Source: Bacteroides fragilis
Lineage (GTDB): Bacteria; Bacillota; Clostridia; Lachnospirales; Lachnospiraceae
Assembly: GCA_023664485.1 (NCBI GenBank)
Contig: JAMPFK010000028.1
Coordinates: 1-27,622 of the forward strand
Length of the DNA stretch: 27,622 nt
Reading direction: 5' to 3'
A program made the position numbers and the translations under genes. The first letter of the stretch is position 1. Every line of letters begins with the position of its first letter. The notes beneath the pieces are model-generated. The model searched no databases. It worked only from the letters and a program-made list of their open reading frames with translations, and was not told where the DNA came from. Positions 15,880 through 23,860 of this stretch are shown piece by piece.

Positions 15880-15908
15880 ATATTAAAACAAATGTTCGAT
15901 TTTTTCAA
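15880..15908 (-). promoter_or_regulatory. Promoter of the SOS-type membrane protein gene
   Basis: Minus strand: TTGAAA (complement of 15903-15908), 17-base spacer, TAATAT (complement of 15880-15885). Start near 15873, giving a leader of about 140 bases to ATG 15733. Boxes 1 and 2 overlap it. The leader (15734-15860) holds no recognised element. Confidence 0.6.
15886..15897. promoter_or_regulatory. LexA (SOS) box 2, one half perfect
   Basis: AAACAAATGTTC followed by G. One half-site is perfect and the other has one change, with the same AAAT centre as box 1. It begins directly next to the minus-strand -10, inside the promoter spacer, a classical repressor position. Confidence 0.7.
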
Positions 15909-15955
15909 TACCATTTTTGATTTCCGCGGCTTTCCTGTATAAGATATTTCCATGA

Positions 15956-15967
15956 TAACAAATGTTC
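15956..15967. promoter_or_regulatory. LexA (SOS) box 3, one half perfect
   Basis: TAACAAATGTTC, with a perfect GTTC half-site and the same AAAT centre. It lies 70 bases from box 2, upstream of the -35. It may assist looping or be a weak site. Confidence 0.5.
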
Positions 15968-16044
15968 TGTACGATAAACGGTACTTTATGACAGCGATTG
16001 TTCCCGGCATTAAAAATAACGCCGGAAGAATTTCCTATATAATC

Positions 16045-16080
16045 AAAAACAGCTCCAAAAACCTCTGTTTTCGGAACTGC
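16045..16080 (-). terminator. Terminator after the holA-ORF98 unit
   Basis: On the minus strand a stem pairs 16079-16067 with 16062-16050, complete with G-U pairs, followed by five T (complement of 16045-16049). It isolates the SOS-regulated region from upstream transcription. Confidence 0.75.
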
Positions 16081-16125
16081 TCTCTTTTCGTTTATTAAAT
16101 TTTCTCCGGTATCCGGGCCCCGCCT

Positions 16126-16422
16126 TTAGCCCTCTTCAATAATCTCATACCTGTTAAAGATCTTCTCCGCGCTGCATACATGCCTGGTTCCGTCTTTGTC
16201 CGTAATGATATAATCCCCTTCCCCGATAAAAGTACGGCCCCGCCGATTCACAATATAAGGGCATACGATGCTGCCATTTTCTTTTTTGATCTGTACAAGA
16301 AAATCTGTCACGATCCACCCCTTTGTTATGACATCCGCCATCAGTTCAAAACCGTCCTCCAGTCCTTTGCCGGCTTCGTATTTCTCTACCTCCGCCTCCA
16401 TCGCCGTTCTTCTGCACTTCAT
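16126..16422 (-). CDS. Conserved-looking 98-residue protein of unknown function
   Basis: A small soluble protein; I do not recognise the family. The N-terminal 25 residues are charged and probably helical. The C-terminal half has a compact, strand-rich pattern with VCPYIVNRRGRTFIGEGDYIITDKDGTRHVC, where the two cysteines and the GEGDYII turn stand out. Start: ATG 16422 follows GGAGGGG by 5 bases, an excellent ribosome site. It follows holA by 32 bases and is closed by a clear terminator, so it is probably co-transcribed with holA. Confidence 0.7.
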   Translation of the reverse strand: MKCRRTAMEAEVEKYEAGKGLEDGFELMADVITKGWIVTDFLVQIKKENGSIVCPYIVNRRGRTFIGEGDYIITDKDGTRHVCSAEKIFNRYEIIEEG

Positions 16423-16454
16423 AATGACCCCTCCGTTTCCTTTAAATATTCTGT

Positions 16455-17435
16455 CTACGCCGCCGCGCTGTATTTGATCAATAACAGCTCCACGCTCAGC
16501 ACATCGTTCATTTTTCCCGTTTTTACCGCCTCTTCCGCCTCTACGCAGTCGGTAACTGCCTGACGCAGGGCCTTTGTGGAAAATTTCGCCGCCTGGCTTA
16601 CATATTTTCCGGCGACAAATCCCGGAAGCCCGACATTTTCGCCAATCGTCTTAACGGGATACCCTTTTTTCTTCAATTCCCTAACCTGCAGCAGCAGATT
16701 GAACTGTCTCGCCAGCAGGAAAAGAATGCGCATCGGCGGTTCCTTCAAAGTCAGCAGGTCATAATACAGGTTCATCGCTTCCTTCTGCCTTTTTTCGGCA
16801 ATGGCATTCATCATATCAAAAATCTGGTTATTTATCTGTCTGGTACAGATATTCTCGATATCTTCCCCTGTAATAACGTCACGATCCATGCAATAGCAGA
16901 TCAGCTTTTCCAGCTCCCTGCTGATATTTTCCATGCCCGTTCCGGTCTTTTCCAGAAAGAGGGTCAGGTCGCGCTCCGTAATTTTCTTATTCTCTTTTTT
17001 CAGAACGCCGAGAATCCAACGCTTTAAGATACTCTCATCCTGCGCTTTGAACTCGACGGCGCGCCCTTTGACGGACACCGACTTGAACAGCCTGCTCCGC
17101 TTGTCGATTTCCTTTTCCGCCAGGACAAAAAAAGCCGTTTCGGCAGGTTCCTTTAAATACTCCGCAAGCTGCTCGCCTCCGCGCTTGAACAGGCCGCTGT
17201 TCTCGATGATGATCACGCGCCTCTTTGCCAGAAAAGGCATCGTCTCCGCCAAATCGATGATTTCTCCCGTCCGGATGTCTTTTCCCTCAAAATAGTGGCA
17301 GTTTATGGAATCGCCGTCCGTTAAAACATTTTTCAGTTTATCCCGATACTGTCTGCGCAGATAATCCTCTTCCCCATAAAGCAGATAGACCTGTTTCAAC
17401 TGCCCGGACTTGATTTCTTCATTCAGCTTCTGCAT
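16455..17435 (-). CDS. holA: DNA polymerase III subunit delta
   Basis: A 326-residue clamp-loader subunit that opens the beta sliding clamp. Seen: VYLLYGEEDYLRRQY at the N-terminus, MPFLAKRRVIIIENS, an AAA+-like fold without a Walker A motif as expected for delta, and the C-terminal helical collar region with REL, LLARQFNLLLQVRELK and QAVTDCVEAEEAVKTGKM. Length is normal for the family (about 330-340). Start: ATG 17435 follows GGAGG by 6 bases. In many Firmicutes holA follows comEC directly; here an XRE gene lies between them. Confidence 0.93.
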   Translation of the reverse strand: MQKLNEEIKSGQLKQVYLLYGEEDYLRRQYRDKLKNVLTDGDSINCHYFEGKDIRTGEIIDLAETMPFLAKRRVIIIENSGLFKRGGEQLAEYLKEPAETAFFVLAEKEIDKRSRLFKSVSVKGRAVEFKAQDESILKRWILGVLKKENKKITERDLTLFLEKTGTGMENISRELEKLICYCMDRDVITGEDIENICTRQINNQIFDMMNAIAEKRQKEAMNLYYDLLTLKEPPMRILFLLARQFNLLLQVRELKKKGYPVKTIGENVGLPGFVAGKYVSQAAKFSTKALRQAVTDCVEAEEAVKTGKMNDVLSVELLLIKYSAAA

Positions 17436-17520
17436 CCCGGTCCTCCACCGCGCTTTCCGTCACATTCGCTCTGTCTGCGGCATCCGGGCAGGACGCCGGC
17501 GGCGCCGGACCGGATTCGCG

Positions 17521-17552
17521 GCTGAAATAACTTGTTCTTTCAGCCTATTATA
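17521..17552 (-). promoter_or_regulatory. Possible holA promoter and leader hairpin
   Basis: Minus strand TATAAT (complement of 17547-17552) lacks a good -35. Just downstream, GCTGAAA and TTTCAGC form a 7-bp hairpin (17521-17527 with 17538-17544). The rest of the 285-base gap between holA and the XRE gene (17436-17720) shows a GC-rich palindromic patch at about 17490-17510 and nothing else I can name. Confidence 0.4.
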
Positions 17553-17720
17553 CTCCGTATTCTGTTTTTTGACCAGCGAAACATTTACCGCCCCGACACC
17601 TGATACCCACTATAGATATATCACCCTGCCCGCGGGATATGTTTTACACATACTGCGGACAGAGGCCGTATCACGTTCTTCTGTTGTGGTAATGGTTGAT
17701 GGCAGATTGGAATTTTCCTG

Positions 17721-18170
17721 CTACTTTTTACTGCGTTTTTTAACACATATAAAGATTACAATGGCAGTAGCAATAAAAAATTCCGAAAAAATCACTGACG
17801 GATTCCAGATTTCAAAATAATAATGTCCGATGAAATAGACCGCCAAAAAAATAAGATATACTGCAATCGAATACATTACACACTCAAAGGTTCTTTGCTT
17901 TTTTTGTTCCTGAAGAAACATCATCTGCTGTTGTTTTTCCAACATTTCAGTTTTCACTGATAAATCATCTATCTCTGATGACTTTAACAAATAATCAGTC
18001 GTGACATCAAAAATTGCGCTTATTGCCACTATCTTTTCCAAATCAGGGGTTGCCTGCCCGCTTTCCCATTTTGAAACAGATTGCCTTGAAACATCAAGTT
18101 TCTCCGCAAGCTGTTCCTGCGTAAGGTCTTTAGCCTTTCGCAGCGTTAGAAGTTTTTCTGAAAAATTCAT
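17721..18170 (-). CDS. XRE-family regulator with two membrane segments
   Basis: A 149-residue protein. Residues 5-60 are a helix-turn-helix of the Cro/XRE type (LTQEQLAEKLDVSRQSVSKWESGQATPDLEKI). Residues 65-95 are charged and Gln-rich, probably a coiled coil (EMLEKQQQMMFLQEQKKQ). Two hydrophobic segments (about 97-115 and 122-143) and a basic tail follow. It would be a membrane-tethered DNA-binding protein; the target is unknown. ATG 18170 follows AAGGAGG. The gene and its flanks are clearly more AT-rich than comEC or holA on either side, which suggests recent insertion between two genes that are often adjacent. Confidence 0.85.
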   Translation of the reverse strand: MNFSEKLLTLRKAKDLTQEQLAEKLDVSRQSVSKWESGQATPDLEKIVAISAIFDVTTDYLLKSSEIDDLSVKTEMLEKQQQMMFLQEQKKQRTFECVMYSIAVYLIFLAVYFIGHYYFEIWNPSVIFSEFFIATAIVIFICVKKRSKK

Positions 18171-18359
18171 GATATTTATCCTCCTTGTTTTTGATACTCA
18201 AACAATACCAGAAACTCCGGTTACATTCCATATAGCTTATTGTGCATTGGCGCAACCAATGGTAGAAATATAAGACCAGTTTATGGAATTCTATAAAAGT
18301 TAAATCAGCTTATTTTCATAAAAGGAAATGGGGTTTTGCCAGGTAAGATCTTATGGTCC

Positions 18360-18384
18360 GAAAGGGTTGCCCGTTTCTTTTTTT
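18360..18384 (+). terminator. Orphan plus-strand terminator
   Basis: GAAAGGG pairs with CCC-g-TTTC (18360-18377, one bulge) and is followed by seven T. No plus-strand gene lies upstream. It faces into the comEC end and may end antisense transcription or be a relic of inserted DNA. The rest of 18171-18424 is AT-rich with no other clear feature. Confidence 0.5.
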
Positions 18385-18424
18385 ATATCCATGACATCAT
18401 AAAGATACAATATCCGTTCTCCTC

Positions 18425-20644
18425 TCACTCCCCCAGAAACGTCTCCACACGCATGCTCCTTCCTCCCTTCGCCACGCGTACCGTTACCGCTCCTCCCTCC
18501 TTCGTCTGATAAATATGACAGCCCGCCCGTTCCAGCCGGGCCATCAATTCTTCGTGCGGATGTCCGTAACGGTTATTCTTTCCGGCGGAAATCAGCGCGA
18601 TCCGCGGAGAAGCCGTTTCCAGAAAAGCTTCCTTCGTAGAGTTTTTGGAGCCGTGATGGGCCACCTTCAACACAGCGACGCCCTTCCCCTCCGGCAGAAT
18701 ATCTTCCAGCTGCCGCCTGACCGCCTCTTCGCCGCTTCCCTCCAAATCTCCGGTAAAGAGGGCGCAGAAAGCGCCATATTCCAGATAAAGCACGACAGAA
18801 GCCTCGTTGCTCTCCAGCTCCGCCCCCTTTTCCGGGTGCAGGCAGGTAAAACGCAGGCTCCCCCGGCGCAGCATTTCTCCTCTGTGGATATAGAGCACCG
18901 TAATCCCCTGCCGGACGGCCAGCGCCTCCAGTTCCTTATACTCCTCTCCCCGGCTGTTCCCGCCGATATCGGGCAGAATCAGGTTTTTTATCGCAATGCC
19001 GCTCTGCGCCGTCTCTTCCACCAGCGTCCGTATTCCGTTGTAGTGATCGCTGTCCAGATGCGTCACGAACACCGCATCCAGCGTATCCGCCCCCTCTTCT
19101 TTTAAAAAAGGAAGTATCTGCCAGGTTCCTACGTCGCTTTTGCTGGAACTGCCGCCGTCAATTAAATAATGATTGTTATTTTCATCTGCCAGATAGATAC
19201 AGTCTCCCTGCCCAACATCCAGAAAGGTAATCTGCAGGCCGCTCCGGTACCGCATCGTAATACACATGAGCGCCAGCAGGATCCATTGCCAGAACAGCAG
19301 TCTGCTCCATTTGCGGCTGTACCGGACCGCAATGCATAAAAGCAGCGCAAAAACAACTATCTGCCAGTTCTCCGGCCTGCCGGGGATATTCCTGCTCCCC
19401 GGCAGACTAAGCGTAAGATGACAACAGAATTCATATAAGGCGAGCAGGACACGCGCCGGCAGCGCAGCATAGCTTCCAAGAGGCAGATAAACCATCGCCG
19501 CCAGAAGGCTCAGCATCCCATCTGACAGGATAAGCCCCATACCGGGAACAATCAGCACATTTAAGAGCAGGGAATAGAGCGGATATTCATAATAGAAACA
19601 CAGATATACCGGCATGGTAACGATAGAAACGGCGAGACTGGCCGACATCATCTTTTCCGCTTTCGTTCCCGTAAGCGGATTTTCCGCCGCCGCCGGAAGA
19701 AAAAGGCCGATCGCAAGAATCGCTCCAAAGGAAAAGAGAAAACCGCTGTGATATAAATAAAGAGGCTGGCAGGCCAGCGCCGATACCGCCGCGATGGTCA
19801 TCGCCGTCAGCATATCGTAAGTGCGTCCGAACAATCCCGCCGCGACATGGAAACCAAACATGACGAGCGCCCGATACGCCGATATGCTCATCCCTGTCAT
19901 GATGCCATAGCAGTACATCAAAGCGGCGGATAAAATAACGTTTATGATTTCAGGGCATCCGGTTTTCCGGAGCAGCTTATGAAGGCTCATGCCGATAAGA
20001 GAAATATGGAGGCCGCTGATGCTCAGGATATGGATGATGCCGCTGAGCTGATACAGCCGCTTCGTCTCCTCGTCCAGCCCGCTTTTTTCTCCAAGCAGTA
20101 TGGCCTTCATAATGGACGCATCCTGTTTTTCAAAGCTGTTGTCCAACAGGAAGGACAGATAAATCCTGATCTGATAAAGTCCCTCGCGGAATTTATCATA
20201 AGAAGCGCTTTCTTCCACGATAACGGCATTCTGCACCTTCGCCTGGATATCCAGAATCCGGTAGTAACGTCTGGCGTCAAATTCGCCCGGATTCGCGGCC
20301 CCCTCAAAAGCATATAATTTTCCATGAAGCCGGACATAACTCCCGGTCCTCGGTTCCCGCCCGCTTTCCGTATCATTTTTTACATAACAAATGATATTTT
20401 TTATTTCCGAAGGAATTGTCTGTGGTTGAACCACCTGGACTTCTTTAAGATAAAGAACTAAGATTTTCTGATCGTCAGAAATGTGATATTCTTTCTTATC
20501 GACCTGGCCTGTCAGAATAACGTCGCTCCTGTCGATATCTTCAAGCTCCGCCGCAGGCAGCGGATGAAAATGAAGACAGAGCCAGAGAACTGTGACAAAT
20601 GCCAGACCGAGCATACAAAGCGGTCTACGCATGGCGCCTCTCAT
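18425..20644 (-). CDS. comEC: ComEC/Rec2-family DNA uptake channel
   Basis: A 739-residue integral membrane protein that forms the channel for single-stranded DNA in competence. Layout: N-terminal membrane segment and soluble OB-like domain (about 25-150), the polytopic Competence domain (about 190-460), and a C-terminal metallo-beta-lactamase-like domain with FLDVGQGDCIYL, LIDGGS, THLDSDH as the metal motif, and VAHHGSKNS. Full length, with all domains intact. Start: ATG 20644 overlaps the stop of the GerMN gene by 4 bases (ATGA), typical of coupling; ATG 20632 follows GAGAGG by 4 bases and is a good alternative. It is the last gene of the comEA, regulator, kinase, GerMN, comEC run. Confidence 0.93.
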   Translation of the reverse strand: MRGAMRRPLCMLGLAFVTVLWLCLHFHPLPAAELEDIDRSDVILTGQVDKKEYHISDDQKILVLYLKEVQVVQPQTIPSEIKNIICYVKNDTESGREPRTGSYVRLHGKLYAFEGAANPGEFDARRYYRILDIQAKVQNAVIVEESASYDKFREGLYQIRIYLSFLLDNSFEKQDASIMKAILLGEKSGLDEETKRLYQLSGIIHILSISGLHISLIGMSLHKLLRKTGCPEIINVILSAALMYCYGIMTGMSISAYRALVMFGFHVAAGLFGRTYDMLTAMTIAAVSALACQPLYLYHSGFLFSFGAILAIGLFLPAAAENPLTGTKAEKMMSASLAVSIVTMPVYLCFYYEYPLYSLLLNVLIVPGMGLILSDGMLSLLAAMVYLPLGSYAALPARVLLALYEFCCHLTLSLPGSRNIPGRPENWQIVVFALLLCIAVRYSRKWSRLLFWQWILLALMCITMRYRSGLQITFLDVGQGDCIYLADENNNHYLIDGGSSSKSDVGTWQILPFLKEEGADTLDAVFVTHLDSDHYNGIRTLVEETAQSGIAIKNLILPDIGGNSRGEEYKELEALAVRQGITVLYIHRGEMLRRGSLRFTCLHPEKGAELESNEASVVLYLEYGAFCALFTGDLEGSGEEAVRRQLEDILPEGKGVAVLKVAHHGSKNSTKEAFLETASPRIALISAGKNNRYGHPHEELMARLERAGCHIYQTKEGGAVTVRVAKGGRSMRVETFLGE

Positions 20645-21600
20645 TCTGCCGCAGACGCGGCGCTCGTAACGATGTCCAGATTCCGCTCGAACATATTCGC
20701 CAGGCTGACGCTTTCTTTATAATAAAGGGAAGTATCGCCATTGACAGAAATCTGAACCTTATTGATATTGGGCAGTTCTATCAGAGAATTGGTAATCGAA
20801 TAGATTGTGACATCGGAAGTCACACTATATGGCTGACTCAAAAAATCCTCATTGAAGTTTACATAACATATCCTGTCGATAACGGTAACGCCGAGCAGCT
20901 TCGCAGAGGGGTTAATCGTCGGATAACTGTTTCCGGTCGTCGGCCCCTCGATCAGCTTCTCTACCACAAGCTTCTCCATGGAAACGTTGCTGTTATAGAT
21001 GACATTCCGCTGATTCTCTTCCACCAGCCTGTCGCCGTTCTCATTGGCAAAATACAGACGGAGATTGACTTTTTCATAAGTATTGATTTCATCTCCCGCA
21101 TTGTCGATAAACGTATCCGCGGACATCGTGCCGATGGCAACGCCGCTTCCATCCGCCAGCGGCTCGTTCAGAACCGTAAAAGCGATATAAGTCACACCGG
21201 GAATCTGCGACAGTGTCCGGACGATCGCGGCGCGCACGAGCACTTCTTTGATCCTGTCCATATCCTTATAATGTTCGTCGAAATTAACGGTAAGCTTCTC
21301 GCCGTCCCAGGAGTAGCCAAGCAGCGCAAAGCCTTCGGCAAGAGGCGCCTTGTACTCCATTTTATCCGGCCTTTTCGTAAGCTGCTCCACCAGCTCATCC
21401 AGCAAAAGCCGGCTGTCCTCCGTCTCCGTCCGGTAAGGATTGGTGAAAATACGCGTCTCTTCATTGTTGACATAATATATATCGTAGGATTCCCCGGTTT
21501 CTTCTTCCGGTTCGCTTCCGCACGCCGTCACACAGGCTGTCAAAACGAGGAACAGCAGCGGAAGCAATCCTTTTTTCAGGCTTTTGAAAAGCAATTTCAT
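20641..21600 (-). CDS. Lipoprotein with two GerMN domains
   Basis: A 319-residue exported lipoprotein. A signal peptide ends in LTAC (or VTAC four residues later), then a short linker and two GerMN repeats (about 55-165 and 185-305), the second with SMEKLVVEKLIEGP. GerMN domains occur in GerM of spore formers and in LpqB of Actinobacteria, where LpqB modulates the MtrB kinase. Here the gene directly follows a response regulator and a kinase, so it may tune that kinase. ATG 21600 follows GGAGG by 6 bases. A role in sporulation is possible but not shown. Confidence 0.88.
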   Translation of the reverse strand: MKLLFKSLKKGLLPLLFLVLTACVTACGSEPEEETGESYDIYYVNNEETRIFTNPYRTETEDSRLLLDELVEQLTKRPDKMEYKAPLAEGFALLGYSWDGEKLTVNFDEHYKDMDRIKEVLVRAAIVRTLSQIPGVTYIAFTVLNEPLADGSGVAIGTMSADTFIDNAGDEINTYEKVNLRLYFANENGDRLVEENQRNVIYNSNVSMEKLVVEKLIEGPTTGNSYPTINPSAKLLGVTVIDRICYVNFNEDFLSQPYSVTSDVTIYSITNSLIELPNINKVQISVNGDTSLYYKESVSLANMFERNLDIVTSAASAAE

Positions 21601-21665
21601 ATAAATCCTCCATTCCTGCTCAGCCTGTGAAAAAATTTATTTTTCACAGTACTTCCTGTCCTTTC

Positions 21666-23138
21666 TTACGAAACTGCAATATAAGTCAGCGGAATTTTTA
21701 CCGTAAAGGTCGTTCCCTCCCCTTCCTCGCTGACTACCTTAATCGTACCTCTGTGCATCAGAACGGCGCTTCTTGTAATCGACAGACCGAGGCCCGTTCC
21801 CTCAATTTCTCTGGAATGGGATTTATCCACACGGTAAAAACGCTCATAAATATGTTCTACGGAATCTTCCGGAATGCCGATGCCGGAATCCGCCACCTCT
21901 ACGGTAAAAAACTGATGATCCGCATCCACGGTCACCTTAACCCATCCATGCTCCTTATTGTATTTAACGGCATTTTCTACCAGATTTGTAATAACTTGTG
22001 TTATTTTTACTTCGTCCACGGCGGCCGTGACGGGCCTGATGCTTTCATAAACGAGCTCTATATCCCGCCTGATCGCGATCGGCCGGAGCCTTCTCATGAT
22101 CAGTTCCACCAGCAGATTAATATCGACCTGGGAAATATTCAGAGCAGAAGCCGCTCTGTCCATTTTGATCAGAGCGAGCAGATCATTGATGATCTTATTC
22201 TCCCTGTCTATTTCGGCCGCAATATCATCCATGAATTCCCGATACAGCTCTACCGGGACATCCTCCTGTCCCCGCAGGGAATCCGCCAGCACCTTGATGG
22301 ACGTGATCGGCGTTTTCAGTTCATGGGAAACGTTGGAAACAAATTCCTGTCTGGAATCATCCAGCACCTTCATGCGGCTAAGCACCTGATTAAAGGCGTC
22401 GCCGATGTGTTCCGTTTCCAGATAATCCGGCACGGAAATAGGGTCGCTCTTATATCCTTCCTTGACCTGGCTCAGCGCGTCCGTTATTTTTTCAAAGGGA
22501 CGTATCAGAAGCTGCGATAAAACGAGCGATACCAGAAAAATGGCGATGATAACGATTACCTCTACCACAAGCGCCTGCCTGCGCAAAATGTCCATTGTCA
22601 CGGTGATGTTATCCGTCGATACGCTGGTCAGCATGACCCCGCTGACGATATCGAATTTCCGGGGTTCCTCTCCGGCCATCTCCATGTCCATCGTTTCCGC
22701 AATCGGTATCGTCATTTCGATATAACCGTTCCCGGAATCGTATTTACTTGTATTTTCGCCCTTCATACAACGGATGACTTCTTCGGAAACAATCGTTTTG
22801 CCTTCGCTGATACCGTATGTATCCTTTACGACTTTCAGATTGCTGTTGATAATCAGAACACGCCCGTCGTACAGGTTGGAAAGCTGGTTCAGCTCCGCGT
22901 TGATCACCTCGGAAGAGGTGTCCTGTAAATAACGATAGGCGATCAGATGATTTGCCAGGATCCTGAGCTGTTCCTGTACATCGGAGGTCCGGACGCTCAC
23001 GGCCCGGTGCTCGTAGTTTTCCAGGATCGCATACCGCATGAAAATACAGGGTATCAATCCGACAATGAATAAAATGAGGAACAGGCGCACCTTCAGGCTG
23101 CGCAGAATTTTTATTTTTTTAAAGTTCCATTTATGCAA
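21666..23138 (-). CDS. Membrane sensor histidine kinase
   Basis: A 490-residue kinase. Two membrane segments (about 16-36 and 188-211) enclose an external sensor domain. HAMP follows (about 211-262), then HisKA with the phosphorylated His272 in NVSHELKTPITS, and the ATPase domain with N box (NLVENAVKYN), G1 (DSGIGIP) and G2 (GTGLGLS). No PAS domain, unlike WalK of Bacillus. Start: the codon is TTG at 23136-23138, overlapping the end of the regulator gene by 8 bases; no ATG or GTG alternative keeps all of the first membrane segment. Partner: the response regulator just upstream. Confidence 0.92.
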   Translation of the reverse strand: MHKWNFKKIKILRSLKVRLFLILFIVGLIPCIFMRYAILENYEHRAVSVRTSDVQEQLRILANHLIAYRYLQDTSSEVINAELNQLSNLYDGRVLIINSNLKVVKDTYGISEGKTIVSEEVIRCMKGENTSKYDSGNGYIEMTIPIAETMDMEMAGEEPRKFDIVSGVMLTSVSTDNITVTMDILRRQALVVEVIVIIAIFLVSLVLSQLLIRPFEKITDALSQVKEGYKSDPISVPDYLETEHIGDAFNQVLSRMKVLDDSRQEFVSNVSHELKTPITSIKVLADSLRGQEDVPVELYREFMDDIAAEIDRENKIINDLLALIKMDRAASALNISQVDINLLVELIMRRLRPIAIRRDIELVYESIRPVTAAVDEVKITQVITNLVENAVKYNKEHGWVKVTVDADHQFFTVEVADSGIGIPEDSVEHIYERFYRVDKSHSREIEGTGLGLSITRSAVLMHRGTIKVVSEEGEGTTFTVKIPLTYIAVS

Positions 23139-23817
23139 AGTAATAACCTACTCCCCACTTTGTATGCACATACACCGGCTCGCTCGGCGTCGTTTCGATT
23201 TTTTCTCTCAAACGGCGGATATGTACGTCTACCGTACGCACATCGCCCGGATAATCGCTGCCCCATATGATGTTCAGAAGGTTCTCCCTGCTGTAAACCT
23301 TATTGGGATTTTTCATCAGCAGCTCCAGGACCTCAAATTCCTTCGCGGTCAGATTGACCTCCCGGTTCCTGATATAGACTCTTCTTCCGTCGCAGTCCAG
23401 CCGCATATCGCGGTTCTCGATGATCTTCTCCGCATTCTTTTCTTCGTTCTTTTTCCCGGTCCTGCGCATGATGGCCTTAATCCGCGCCTTGACCTCCAGA
23501 ATATTAAAAGGTTTCGTAATATAATCGTCCGCGCCGTATTCAAGGCCCAGAATCTTGTCCATATCCTCGCCTTTGGCGGTCAGCATCACGATAGGCGTAT
23601 TGGAAAAGTCCCGAATCTGCTGGCACACCTCAAAGCCTGTCATCTTAGGCAGCATGACGTCCAGCAGAATCATATCATACGCGTTGCTTTTCGCCAGTTC
23701 AAGCGCCTCTTCCCCATCGTACGCGCAGTCCACTTCCATGCCGTCCTGCTCCAGGCTGAAACGGATCCCCTTTACAATCAGTTTCTCATCGTCCACGACC
23801 AATACTCTTTTACTCAT
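23131..23817 (-). CDS. OmpR/PhoB-family response regulator
   Basis: A 228-residue regulator. Receiver domain (1-120): acidic pair Asp9-Asp10, phosphorylated Asp53 in LLDVMLP, Thr80 and Lys102. C-terminal winged helix (about 135-228) with LTAKEFEVLELLM and TVDVHIRRLREKIE. It resembles WalR, MtrA and RegX3-type regulators. ATG 23817 follows GAGGGG by 5 bases. It lies 43 bases after comEA and overlaps its kinase. Targets cannot be read from the sequence. Confidence 0.94.
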   Translation of the reverse strand: MSKRVLVVDDEKLIVKGIRFSLEQDGMEVDCAYDGEEALELAKSNAYDMILLDVMLPKMTGFEVCQQIRDFSNTPIVMLTAKGEDMDKILGLEYGADDYITKPFNILEVKARIKAIMRRTGKKNEEKNAEKIIENRDMRLDCDGRRVYIRNREVNLTAKEFEVLELLMKNPNKVYSRENLLNIIWGSDYPGDVRTVDVHIRRLREKIETTPSEPVYVHTKWGVGYYFA

Positions 23818-23860
23818 AGCAACCCCTCATTCTTATGCGCTCCATGCAGCTTTGCTTATT

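Noticed and set aside
18135..18150. GCGTTAG near the XRE start as another copy of the dispersed repeat
   Set aside because: Only about seven bases match and the TATAAT head is absent; chance similarity.
20599..21630. Long plus-strand frame of 343 residues opposite the GerMN gene
   Set aside because: Exact complement of a lipoprotein gene with signal peptide and domains; the plus-strand product resembles nothing and lacks a ribosome site.
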